Positions 7,242 through 14,827 of a DNA stretch of 15,210 nucleotides are shown here, one piece after another. Numbering within the stretch: the first letter of the stretch is position 1; every line of letters starts with the position of its first letter. The notes beneath the pieces were generated by a model, which saw only the letters and a list, made by a program, of their open reading frames with translations, was not told the DNA's origin and ran no database searches. Location: positions 1-15,210 of the forward strand of contig JAHEGP010000051.1 in assembly GCA_024645065.1 (NCBI GenBank), read 5' to 3'. The position numbers and the translations under genes were made by a program. Source of the DNA: Cellvibrionales bacterium. GTDB lineage: Bacteria > Pseudomonadota > Gammaproteobacteria > Pseudomonadales > JAHEGP01.

Positions 7242-9827
7242 TTATGCCCGGGCGAGATTTGGGCTTTTTCGAGGCGACAGGCGCAAGGTCTGGAGCTGGT
7301 GTGGTTGCAGTTCGACCCAAAAGCGCCTTGCGTCCTCCAGACTGATCGAACCCGACTGCGCTTGTTCGTCAAGTCTGGCTCGCTGCACGGTCACCAGATC
7401 GAATCCAACTACAATTTGACCCGCAGCCACCTCTGCGCCTGGATTCAGCAAGCTCAAAATATAGTCATCACCGTCCGCCGCCGGTTTGAAGGCGCTGAGT
7501 AGCAAGGTGTCGCTATGCAGGGTCAGCATATCGCTATCAGGCGGCATCAGGGGCGCGTCACCGGCAAATACCGCGGCGAGGGGCACCTCGGCCTGCTGGG
7601 CCTTAATCGGATCGAACCCGGCAAACAACACCAGTTCCGCTTCGATCGTTTCGAGACACTGGGCCTCGACAGCCGGGATTACCGGACCCGCGGGACCGGA
7701 GCGAGACTTGAGATCGTGGCGCGACAACCAGCCAATGCTGCGAACCAGAGTGATGGCCAGGGTTCCGCCTTGCAGCACCTCTGCTTCCGGCAATCCCGCG
7801 GCAACCACGCTCAGGCCGTTGACGTGTATCCAGCCCTGGTGAACGAAACACGACGAAGCGGGTTGCAGCCAGTCACTGTCGTCGGGAACTTCGTTTCGAC
7901 TGTGCGCGACATCGAAAGTAGTTGCGTAGCTAAAATCCTGTCCAGCGCCACCTGCAGGAAACAAGAGTCGCAGGCGGTGGTCCCTGGCGGTGTTTTCCAG
8001 CCGCACTGCAACACGCAGTTCGTTGCTCTCCGGATAGAGAATGTAGTCTGTAAACAGGCGCACGGCGGTGGATTCGACACTGCGGTGCACGCGGCTGCGG
8101 TCGAGTTCCCGGGGCACTCGATAGAGGCGCTCGACCTCGAGAATCTGTGTGCCATTGTCGTGCAGGCGACGCCGGTGGCGACAACGCAGCAGATCGCAGC
8201 GCCCGTCCAACGGCAGGATATCCGCATCGTAGCTGTCACCGCGGTCACCCCGATCTTCAATCCCGAACAACCCCGCGTAATGGCGCCCGCCGATTTCCAG
8301 CTCTACGCTGCCATCTGCATCGAGCGCCAACCGCATGTGGCAATTGGCAATGGTGCGGCTATCGTCAACAGTCTCATCGGTATGGTCCGCCCGCTCCAGA
8401 ACCATCCGCTTGTAGCCATAGGCAGGCACGTCGGTTACCGGTATCTCCAGATCACAGGCGTGCTGGTGCTGGTCATGGAAAAAACGGCCATCACTATCGG
8501 CGGGAATAAAGCGCACACTGACACCTGCGGCGGTGTAGCCGCCCTCCGGCTTGTTTGCCGCCAGCACCGGGTGGTAAATAGCACCCTCTTGGGCCGGTGC
8601 CAGCGAGGGGTGGGCGTCGAGCTTGAGCCTCGCGTACCCTGAGCGCCGATAGGGTGATGGATTGTAAATCGCCACCTCAAAGGGTTGGGTCAGCGGCGTC
8701 TGACGGGTGAGCGCCTGACCTGCCAGGCGCTCCATGATGCGGTTTGCCGTCTCGTCGGCGAGAGCGCCGGCAGCGTAAAAACGCGGCAACATCTGGCGGT
8801 GTACCTGGTCGATGGAACAGCCGCCGATGGAATCGTGGGCCTGATTCTGCAACAGGGATTTCCAGGCAGTGCGCAGTGAGGCGCGTTCATCCTGCAGGCC
8901 ATGCTGGCGTGCCAGTGCGGCCATTGGCTCGGCAAGCGTTAGAAGTTTGGTCTCAATGCGCCGATTAGCCAGCTTGAGGGGCATCCTCGCAGACCAGACT
9001 CCCGGCAACAGACTCGCCAGCTTCGAGCCGGTCAGGCTTCCCCGGTACTCGGGCAGTGGCTCCTTGATACTGTCGACAAAGTCGCCCAGCAATCCGACTC
9101 GCACATCGACATCGAGGGACCTGGCAAGGCCCTGGGCCAGCGCCATGGCGTCTGGATGCGGTGGTGCATGGTCAACGCCATTCATGATAAGTACCGACTG
9201 CTGCTCGGTGTTTTCTGTCGCCTCGAGGTAGACGATCTTCAGCACCTTGATCGCTTTGTTAGAATCTGTGGGCAGGAAGGCCCCGTTACTGTAGCCTCGG
9301 GCTAACAGGCAGGCGATCACCGAACTGCCATCGGGGGCTCGCCAGCGGTATTCGTTGGGCAACTGCCGCAGTTCGTTTCCGTTGCCGCGCCAGTAGACGA
9401 AAGCTCGCAGACCAAAGCCACAGAACAGCTGGGGATACTGTGCCGGGTGGCCGAACGAGTCTGGCGTGTAGGCAATATCGGAGACCGGGCCAAACTGAGC
9501 GCCAAGCTCGCGACCAATGGCCAGGTTGCGAATATGCGCTTCACCTCCCGGCAAGAGTGAGTCTGGCTGGACGTACCACGGGCCGATAGCGAGACGGCCC
9601 TGGCTAACGGCATTGCGCAATTCGGCTTCTCGTTGGGGACGAATCTCAAGGTAATCCTCCAGCACGACGGTTTGGCCATCGAGCAGAAAAGTAAAACCAG
9701 GGTCCGCAGCTAACTGGTCGAGTACGGCGTCGATACAATCAACAAGGCGCGCACGAAACGCCTGGAAACTACGATACCATTCGCGATCCCAATGGGTGTG
9801 GGGAATCCAGAAGACCGATTCATGCAT
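7242..9827 (-). CDS. Glycoside hydrolase family 38 alpha-mannosidase
   Basis: This 861-residue retaining alpha-mannosidase belongs to family GH38, close in length and motifs to the bacterial MngB group. The zinc-site motif HTHWDREWY lies at residues 10-18 (His12 and Asp14 as ligands), and TPDSFGHP at 120-127 supplies Asp122, the expected catalytic nucleophile and ligand. QNQAHDSIGG near 326-335 supplies the histidine ligand (His330). The C-terminal half has the usual beta-rich domains. There is no signal peptide, so it is cytoplasmic and would act on imported oligosaccharides or glycosides such as mannosylglycerate; the substrate cannot be read from sequence. No sugar transporter, PTS or regulator lies beside it. 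The ATG at 9827 is chosen because GGA lies upstream and the zinc motif follows quickly. An in-frame ATG at 9836 and a GTG at 9848 are alternatives. Confidence 0.9.
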   Translation of the reverse strand: MHESVFWIPHTHWDREWYRSFQAFRARLVDCIDAVLDQLAADPGFTFLLDGQTVVLEDYLEIRPQREAELRNAVSQGRLAIGPWYVQPDSLLPGGEAHIRNLAIGRELGAQFGPVSDIAYTPDSFGHPAQYPQLFCGFGLRAFVYWRGNGNELRQLPNEYRWRAPDGSSVIACLLARGYSNGAFLPTDSNKAIKVLKIVYLEATENTEQQSVLIMNGVDHAPPHPDAMALAQGLARSLDVDVRVGLLGDFVDSIKEPLPEYRGSLTGSKLASLLPGVWSARMPLKLANRRIETKLLTLAEPMAALARQHGLQDERASLRTAWKSLLQNQAHDSIGGCSIDQVHRQMLPRFYAAGALADETANRIMERLAGQALTRQTPLTQPFEVAIYNPSPYRRSGYARLKLDAHPSLAPAQEGAIYHPVLAANKPEGGYTAAGVSVRFIPADSDGRFFHDQHQHACDLEIPVTDVPAYGYKRMVLERADHTDETVDDSRTIANCHMRLALDADGSVELEIGGRHYAGLFGIEDRGDRGDSYDADILPLDGRCDLLRCRHRRRLHDNGTQILEVERLYRVPRELDRSRVHRSVESTAVRLFTDYILYPESNELRVAVRLENTARDHRLRLLFPAGGAGQDFSYATTFDVAHSRNEVPDDSDWLQPASSCFVHQGWIHVNGLSVVAAGLPEAEVLQGGTLAITLVRSIGWLSRHDLKSRSGPAGPVIPAVEAQCLETIEAELVLFAGFDPIKAQQAEVPLAAVFAGDAPLMPPDSDMLTLHSDTLLLSAFKPAADGDDYILSLLNPGAEVAAGQIVVGFDLVTVQRARLDEQAQSGSISLEDARRFWVELQPHQLQTLRLSPRKSPNLARA

Positions 9828-10011
9828 CGATGACATCCATCGGGCCACACTGCTTGTTTGTCGTCCCGGGTATTGAAGTCAGGCACCCCGAAACCCTGGC
9901 ATAAGCCCCTCGCTCCTCGTAGCCGGATTTGCGGTAGACAGCCCAAAGCTCGACGTCCGGCACCCGGCCTATACAAACGGGCCGCAGCACCGCGCTGTCG
10001 TGAAGCGACAT
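9820..10011 (-). CDS. Short ORF overlapping the GH38 start, unrecognised
   Basis: This 63-codon frame starts at an ATG (10011-10009) with a GGGTGG sequence five bases upstream. Its TGA overlaps the first bases of the GH38 gene, an arrangement that would allow translational coupling. The middle of the product (VPDVELWAVYRKSGYEERG) looks protein-like, vaguely like the last strand and helix of a LysR-type effector domain, but that resemblance is weak. It could be a leader peptide, the remnant of a lost regulator gene, or a chance frame. No function is claimed. Confidence 0.3.
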   Translation of the reverse strand: MSLHDSAVLRPVCIGRVPDVELWAVYRKSGYEERGAYARVSGCLTSIPGTTNKQCGPMDVIDA

Positions 10012-10028
10012 AAATACCACCCGCGATA

Positions 10029-10052
10029 TTGTCGACAACTGTTCAGCGCTGA
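10029..10052. promoter_or_regulatory. Pair of adjacent 10-bp palindromes
   Basis: TTGTCGACAA (10029-10038) and TCAGCGCTGA (10043-10052) are each perfect palindromes with a central CG, with centres 14 bases apart. They lie about 200 bases upstream of the GH38 start and just upstream of the short ORF. Central-CG palindromes are common in LacI-family operators, which often control sugar genes. No LacI gene is in the window, so the operator call is an inference. Confidence 0.25.
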
Positions 10053-10146
10053 TTAGAACGGTTTTGGGGGAAACTCACAAGCGCCCCCCTTACAATCGAT
10101 TTCACGGGAAAGCCAACAGCATACCCTGCTCTGCCCTAACCCCGGG

Positions 10147-10240
10147 CTGCTTTTAGCGGACAGCTTGGGGTGGCGTCCATTTCAGGCACATGGGAGCGGT
10201 TTATTGCCCGGCAGAGATCGCGGCCAGGGGCTAAAAGCAG
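10147..10240. repeat. 94-bp segment bounded by 11-bp inverted repeats
   Basis: CTGCTTTTAGC (10147-10157) and GCTAAAAGCAG (10230-10240) are perfect reverse complements, separated by 72 bases. The right arm begins 20 bases beyond the ycf46-like stop codon. The pair could be the ends of a miniature inverted-repeat element or a long-range stem in the 3' end of the ycf46 transcript. I see no target-site duplication in the flanks and no second copy in this window. Confidence 0.4.
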
Positions 10241-10259
10241 GTTCGAGAGAAACGAGAAA

Positions 10260-11750
10260 TCAGGCTGTTGCCGTCCTGCCCTGCGCCCAATGTCGCAGCG
10301 CGCCGACTTGCTCCGCCATGGTAATTGCCAGTGGCCGGGTACGACCCAGCTCCTCGAGGATATGTGCCGTTGTTACCGGAATCCCCCGCGCCATGGCAAT
10401 GTGAATGGCGGCGACGACTGCCTGCTCGATCTCGGCTCCGGAGAAATCGTGGCTGCGAGCAGCGAGCAGCTTCAGGTCGAAGTGATCCGGATTGTAATTG
10501 CGACGCTGCAGATGCAAGCGAAATATATGCTCTCGCACCGCTTCATCCGGCAGGTCAACAAAGAAGATTTCATCGAGCCGCCCCTTGCGCAGTAACTCGG
10601 CTGGCAGGCGGTGGATATCGTTAGCGGTCATGACAAGGAAAACACCGCCCTTGCGCTCTGCTAACCAGGTGAGCAAGGTTCCGAGCAAGCGCCGCGAGGT
10701 CGAGCCGGACTCATCATCACCCGCAATCGCAATGCCCTTTTCAACCTCATCAAGCCACAGTACACAAGGCGCCATCTGCTCAGCCTGGCGCAGGCAATGG
10801 CGCAGGTTCTTTTCGGTTTCACCGATATATTTGTTATACAACGCGGCCATATCGAGGCGCAACAAGGGTGTATTCCACGAGCCGGCGACCGCCTTGGCGG
10901 CCAGGCTTTTGCCGCTGCCCTGAACGCCCGTCAACATAATGCCCCGGGGGCGATCGCTGTCGTGCACAGGATCATCATCCAGGAAAGCCGCTCTGCGATC
11001 CTGCAACCATCGCTTCAAATTGGCGAGACCAGCCACTGACTCGAGCTCCTCGAGGTCGGTCTCAAAATGCAACAGGCCAGCGTTGCCCAGTAACTCGAAA
11101 CGCGCCCTGTGTGCCCTTTGTATATCCAGTCGGCTAATGGCCCCGTCGTCGCGAATTGCCGCGCGCAGCAGCCGGCGGGCATCGAGCAGGGTCACTCCGC
11201 GGAGGCCGTCCAGTAAAGCTTGCAGCGCTGCAGGGTCTACCTGGGGGCGCTGCCCGCCATGCTCGCGCATCCAGGCGCGAATTTCCTCTCTCAATAGAGC
11301 AGCGAGTTGTGCCGCCCCCGGGGGACTGATATCAAAACTTGCGGAAAAGCGGCGAATTTCGGCCGGAAACTCCAGCGCGTGACTGACGAAAACCAGGGTG
11401 TGGCAAAGTCGCTGGTAAGCCAGGGCGATATCCTTGATATGACGAATGATATCCGGCCGACCGTGCAGATAAGGATGAAAGTCGAACAACACGAAAATAG
11501 CAGGTGATTTGTGCCGCTTGATTGCCTGCAAAACCTGCACCGGATCTTCCATTATTTCGCCCGGCGGCGAGCTATCTGCCAGCAAGGCCTGAGCCAAACC
11601 TTCGGTAACCGACCAACGCCAGAGGTCGCGGTTGGTTTTCAGGGCAACACGCCCCAATAATTGCTCGGCCTGGTGCTCATCATGGGTTTCGAGGGCGATC
11701 AGGGGGATGTGTGATTCTATGATCAGGGCAAGGTCTTGCAGATCCTGCAT
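10260..11750 (-). CDS. Ycf46-like AAA+ ATPase
   Basis: This 496-residue product matches the Ycf46 family of AAA+ proteins, named from a chloroplast-genome reading frame and present in cyanobacteria and some proteobacteria. The N-terminal 230 residues form the family-specific part, opening with IESHIPLIALETHDE (11-25). The C-terminal AAA+ module is complete: Walker A GVQGSGKS (275-282), Walker B LWLDE (331-335), sensor Asn378 in TAND, and arginines of RKGRLDE (388-394). A lid domain with FSGAEIEQAV follows. There is no membrane anchor or protease domain, unlike FtsH. In cyanobacteria the family has been linked to control of CO2 uptake; its role here is unknown. The ATG at 11750 is preferred over an in-frame TTG at 11765 because an extended -10 element predicts transcription from near 11773. 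No clear ribosome-binding site is seen. Confidence 0.85.
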   Translation of the reverse strand: MQDLQDLALIIESHIPLIALETHDEHQAEQLLGRVALKTNRDLWRWSVTEGLAQALLADSSPPGEIMEDPVQVLQAIKRHKSPAIFVLFDFHPYLHGRPDIIRHIKDIALAYQRLCHTLVFVSHALEFPAEIRRFSASFDISPPGAAQLAALLREEIRAWMREHGGQRPQVDPAALQALLDGLRGVTLLDARRLLRAAIRDDGAISRLDIQRAHRARFELLGNAGLLHFETDLEELESVAGLANLKRWLQDRRAAFLDDDPVHDSDRPRGIMLTGVQGSGKSLAAKAVAGSWNTPLLRLDMAALYNKYIGETEKNLRHCLRQAEQMAPCVLWLDEVEKGIAIAGDDESGSTSRRLLGTLLTWLAERKGGVFLVMTANDIHRLPAELLRKGRLDEIFFVDLPDEAVREHIFRLHLQRRNYNPDHFDLKLLAARSHDFSGAEIEQAVVAAIHIAMARGIPVTTAHILEELGRTRPLAITMAEQVGALRHWAQGRTATA

Positions 11751-11779
11751 GGGAGGGCCATTCAAGAATAATTGACAAA

Positions 11780-11788
11780 ATCATAGCA
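11780..11788 (-). promoter_or_regulatory. Extended -10 promoter element for the ycf46-like gene
   Basis: The minus strand reads TGCTATGAT, an extended -10 motif (TG, one base, TATGAT). Transcription would begin near 11773 and leave a leader of about 23 bases before the ATG at 11750. The -35 region is poor, as is common with extended -10 promoters. It lies in the 293-base divergent region shared with gspD, for which I found no convincing promoter. Confidence 0.4.
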
Positions 11789-12043
11789 CAGCGAATTGCT
11801 GGCCGCGTCCCCCGCTAAACGCCCCCCGGGTCGTCGAAACGAGACCTGCATCACACAATAAAAGCCGCCTACTGATTACCCCGAATTAGTCTATTCTTGT
11901 TGTGAGTGTCGCACGCTACGACGCGCCAGTAACAGCCGAAAAACATACAACCAGATCCAATTACCTGATTGACTAAATTCGCGTTTTTAGACAAACCGGG
12001 CGACCCAGTATCGTGCAGGCTCGAGCCGGGCTTGGGAGTGCTG

Positions 12044-13921
12044 ATGGCTACGCTGCTGGCAGCTCTAGTGCTAGCCTCACCCTGCCTTGGGCAGAGCCTG
12101 GCTACTCCCGGCGCTTCAGGTGACAACATGGTCACGCTGAATATGCGCGACGCGAATATCCGGTCAGTGGTGCACTGGCTCGGCAACATGACCGGCAAGA
12201 AGTTCATTATCGACCCCAGGGTAAAGGGTGATATGACTATCTTCGCCAAGGAGCCGCTGAGCATTGAGAATGCCTACCACGTGGTTGTGGAGGCGATGCG
12301 GGTTTATGGTTATTCCGCGGTAGAAAGCAACGGTGTCGTGAAAATCGTACCCGATATACGCGCCAAAACGATGCCTGTCGATTTATCCAGCGTACTTGAC
12401 GGCGAAGCCGACACCGAGATGGCCAGTTACGTGGTGCGCCTGGAGAACCTGTCCGCTGCAGAACTGTTGAATCAACTCAAACCGCTGGTGCCCCCTTCAG
12501 GCCACATCGGAGCCGCAACGCCGGACACCCTGTTATTGATTGACGCCAAGGATAACGTCAAACGCCTGGCAAAACTGGCGGAGCATATCGACGCCCAGGG
12601 CAGCATGGAGTTTGACATTATTCCGCTGCAAAGCGCCCCTGCCAGTTCCCTGAAGGAAGTGTTGCAGGGCCTGTTCGACAAGGACAAGCAACGCTTGGCC
12701 ATAGCCGCCGATGAGCGCTCCAACAGCCTGCTGGTAAGCGGCAGTGCAGCACTGCGCAGGCAGGTTCGACAGATGGCCAACTCCCTGGACAAACCCCAGA
12801 GCGCCGACGCCAACACCCGGGTATTTTACCTGCACTACCTCACCGCGGTGGAGTTGCTGCCGGTTCTGCGTGGGGTTACCCAGAACATCCAGCAACAACA
12901 GGAAGGTGAGCCCAGCGTTTCAGGCAATGTGAGTATCGAGGCCCTGGAAGCTGCAAATGCGATAGTGGTAAATGGCCCGGCCAGCTATATCGAAGAAATA
13001 GCCAAAGTCATTGAGCAAACCGACTTCCGGCGCAAGCAGGTTCTGGTGGACGCCATTATCGTGGAAGTAAGCGATGACTTCGCGCGTGAGATTGGCGTAC
13101 AGTGGAAAACCGCCTTTACCGATACCACCAGTGGTGTAGTGGCCGCTTCCAACTTTGGTCTTGCCACCATGGATACCGATGGCAACGCGATTCTGGGGCA
13201 GGGTTTGAGCCTGGGCTTTATGGAAGCCGGCGACCTTCGACTGCTGTTAAAAGCGGTGGCTGTCAACGTCGATGCCAATATTCTTTCTCGCCCATCCATC
13301 GTGACCCTCGACAACCAGGAAGCAGAAATCCTGGTTGGACAAAATATTCCGCTGATAACCGGCCAGGCGACCGGTACGGCGTCGACAACTGAAAATCCTT
13401 TTACCACCGTCGAGCGCAAGGACATAGGCATCACGCTGAAGGTCACCCCCCAGATCAACGAGGGCGATGCCATCACTTTGGATGTCATACAGGAGGTTGA
13501 GAATGTATCGGCGAGTGCCTCCTCAGAGGCAACGGATATCGTCACCAACAAGCGCAGCGTGAAAACCAAGGTGTTGGTGCGGGACCAGGACGTACTGGTG
13601 CTCGGTGGCCTGATCGACACCACCGACCAGACAACAGTCAAGAAGGTACCGCTGCTCGGCGATATCCCGGTGGTTGGCAGTCTGTTTAGAACCACCCAGA
13701 TCGAAAAGCTTCGGCGCAACCTGATGGTCTTCATTCGCCCGACGATTCTGGACGACGCCGAAAGCGCCAGCCGTATAAGCCGCGAGCGCTACGACACCAC
13801 CCGCGACAGCCAGCAGAATTATTATCAGTCGCCCAGGCAAAAGCCCGTGCCGGTGATTCTGCCTGAATTCGAAACCATTACACCAAAGCCAGGCACGGTC
13901 CCCGGGGCAAGCCACCAATGA
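12044..13921 (+). CDS. gspD: Type II secretion system secretin GspD
   Basis: This 625-residue product should form the outer-membrane channel of a type II secretion system. The N0 domain opens soon after the signal region (VTLNMRDANIRSVVHWL, then DPRVKGDMTIF). Three NolW-type N domains follow, seen in YVVRLENLSAAEL, DIIPLQSAPASSL and YLHYLTAVELLPV. The secretin core contains VDAIIVEVSDDFAREIGVQW, and the end has VPLLGDIPVVGSLFRTT followed by RRNLMVFIRPTIL. The ATG at 12044 has a GGGAG ribosome-binding site five bases upstream. However, the signal peptide it gives (MATLLAALVLASPCLGQ) has no positive charge. The frame is open back to 11969 (TTG start, directly after a TGA), and that longer form would add Lys and Arg residues. 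gspC, which normally precedes gspD, is absent, as are all other gsp genes. Confidence 0.9.
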   Translation: MATLLAALVLASPCLGQSLATPGASGDNMVTLNMRDANIRSVVHWLGNMTGKKFIIDPRVKGDMTIFAKEPLSIENAYHVVVEAMRVYGYSAVESNGVVKIVPDIRAKTMPVDLSSVLDGEADTEMASYVVRLENLSAAELLNQLKPLVPPSGHIGAATPDTLLLIDAKDNVKRLAKLAEHIDAQGSMEFDIIPLQSAPASSLKEVLQGLFDKDKQRLAIAADERSNSLLVSGSAALRRQVRQMANSLDKPQSADANTRVFYLHYLTAVELLPVLRGVTQNIQQQQEGEPSVSGNVSIEALEAANAIVVNGPASYIEEIAKVIEQTDFRRKQVLVDAIIVEVSDDFAREIGVQWKTAFTDTTSGVVAASNFGLATMDTDGNAILGQGLSLGFMEAGDLRLLLKAVAVNVDANILSRPSIVTLDNQEAEILVGQNIPLITGQATGTASTTENPFTTVERKDIGITLKVTPQINEGDAITLDVIQEVENVSASASSEATDIVTNKRSVKTKVLVRDQDVLVLGGLIDTTDQTTVKKVPLLGDIPVVGSLFRTTQIEKLRRNLMVFIRPTILDDAESASRISRERYDTTRDSQQNYYQSPRQKPVPVILPEFETITPKPGTVPGASHQ

Positions 13922-14026
13922 CAGGAAGCACTCGCTGCTTGCCCCGGAATGTGTCACTGGACCGGCTATAGCGCATCGCTCCCGGTTGGCGATAGTTCCG
14001 GGCACATTGGATTCGGGCCTTTAGGT

Positions 14027-14446
14027 TTATTCCATTTGTTGCTTTAGTCGCGCCGCCAATTGCGCCAGGGCCCGTTGGTCGCCCGCTACCCGAGAATGTA
14101 TCTGCAACGCCTCACCGCGGTTTCGCGGAATGAGATGCACGTGGTAATGCAACACTGTCTGCCCTGCTGCCGCACCGTTTAGCTGGAATACACCCAGTCC
14201 CTGTGCGTGCACCACAGATTTGATGGCCCGCGCTACGATAACGGATTTGGTGGCTACGGCAGCAATCGCAGCGGGTTCTGCCTCGAGTAAATCGCAATAG
14301 TGTTGCCGGGTCACAATCAGAGTGTGCCCGGGCGCCGCCGGAAAAGCATCCATAAAGGTTACCGTGTCATCGTCCTCATCGACGATATGACCGGCGACCT
14401 GGCCCGCGATAATCTGGCAAAAAATACAATCTGGCTTGTCTGGCAT
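14027..14446 (-). CDS. HIT-family nucleotide-binding hydrolase
   Basis: This 139-residue member of the histidine-triad superfamily probably hydrolyses or transfers nucleoside phosphates, as Hint and Ap4A-type enzymes do. Key features are the N-terminal CIFCQIIAG segment (7-15), the PAAPGHTLIV strand-loop (36-45) and the HIT motif HYHVHLIP (100-107), whose central His102 is the expected nucleophile. The CxxC at 7-10 matches the zinc-binding pair of many bacterial HIT proteins. The ATG at 14446 has a strong GGAGAG site seven bases upstream; the frame stays open to 14512 but that stretch has no support. The gene converges on gspD, with 105 bases between their stops. The natural substrate is not evident. 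Confidence 0.9.
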   Translation of the reverse strand: MPDKPDCIFCQIIAGQVAGHIVDEDDDTVTFMDAFPAAPGHTLIVTRQHYCDLLEAEPAAIAAVATKSVIVARAIKSVVHAQGLGVFQLNGAAAGQTVLHYHVHLIPRNRGEALQIHSRVAGDQRALAQLAARLKQQME

Positions 14447-14827
14447 TTCATTCTCTCCGTTGCAGTACTTTTGGTTACCGAGCCTGCTCGCCACTGTATT
14501 AAGCAGGACCAACCCGTAATCTGCAATCGGATCAGGTCCGCATAGGACTGCCCAGCTGCCGTTGTTGGTGGAGGGATCGATTCATTGCCCAGCGCAGAGT
14601 CTGGCGGATGTGGGGTCGCCGAGGCGCCGGAGAAGTCACTTGCAGGCCCCTTTAACCCTTCGCATTTGCCCACTGCTGCACAGGCGTGCGACACGGCGGG
14701 CACAGATATCACACCAGCGGCTAAACTGGTGGTGACAGCAATACAAACTAACTGAGATAATCAACCCGTGGCACGGCCCGCTATAAACGGCGATAAAACG
14801 ATTCCAAGCAGCCTCCTGTTATCAAAA
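14447..14827. other. Divergent intergenic region between HIT and PP2C genes
   Basis: About 380 bases separate the two divergent starts. It contains the HIT ribosome-binding site beside 14447 and a plausible plus-strand promoter near 14732-14761, listed separately. Minus- and plus-strand frames cross it but have poor composition and no ribosome-binding sites. I see no tRNA or other RNA gene here. Confidence 0.5.
14732..14761 (+). promoter_or_regulatory. Candidate sigma-70 promoter for the PP2C gene
   Basis: GTGACA (14732-14737) and GATAAT (14756-14761) each match five of six consensus bases, with an 18-base spacer. Transcription would begin around 14768, giving a leader of about 60 bases to the ATG at 14828. 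That makes the in-frame GTG at 14768 an unlikely start unless the message is leaderless. Confidence 0.45.

Larger units (their letters stand above)
9849..10259. other. Gap between the ycf46-like and GH38 genes
   Basis: About 410 bases separate the two minus-strand genes. The left part overlaps the short ORF described separately. The middle holds two adjacent perfect palindromes (10029-10052) and a loose inverted repeat (GGGGG at 10066-10070, CCCCC at 10084-10088). The right part is a 94-base segment bounded by 11-base inverted repeats (10147-10240). I see no convincing sigma-70 promoter for the GH38 gene and no transposase gene. Confidence 0.5.

Noticed and set aside
7515..8642. Long plus-strand open frame of 375 codons opposite the GH38 gene
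   Set aside because: It is antisense to a well-supported enzyme gene, has no ribosome-binding site or recognisable motif, and its composition is what GC-biased codons of the GH38 gene produce on the other strand.
10131..10247. Possible integron attC site around the 94-bp inverted repeat
   Set aside because: A TAAC lies on the left and a GTT on the right, but the right flank (GTTCGAG) does not fit GTTRRRY, the left flank does not fit RYYYAAC in its first base, and no integrase or cassette structure is present.
12074..12094. Lipobox at the GspD signal peptide (ASPC)
   Set aside because: Proline directly before the cysteine does not fit the lipobox, so GspD is unlikely to be a lipoprotein.
12985..13734. 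Minus-strand open frame of 249 codons inside gspD
   Set aside because: It lies opposite the conserved secretin core, is unusually Ser- and Thr-rich as expected from a shadow frame, and shows no domain.
13981..14002. CCCGG...CCGGG hairpin between the convergent gspD and HIT genes as a terminator
   Set aside because: The stem is only five pairs with a 12-base loop and no T-tract follows on either strand.
14359..14712. Minus-strand 117-codon frame upstream of and overlapping the HIT gene
   Set aside because: It overlaps the HIT coding region in another frame, lacks a ribosome-binding site and has a low-complexity, non-protein-like composition.
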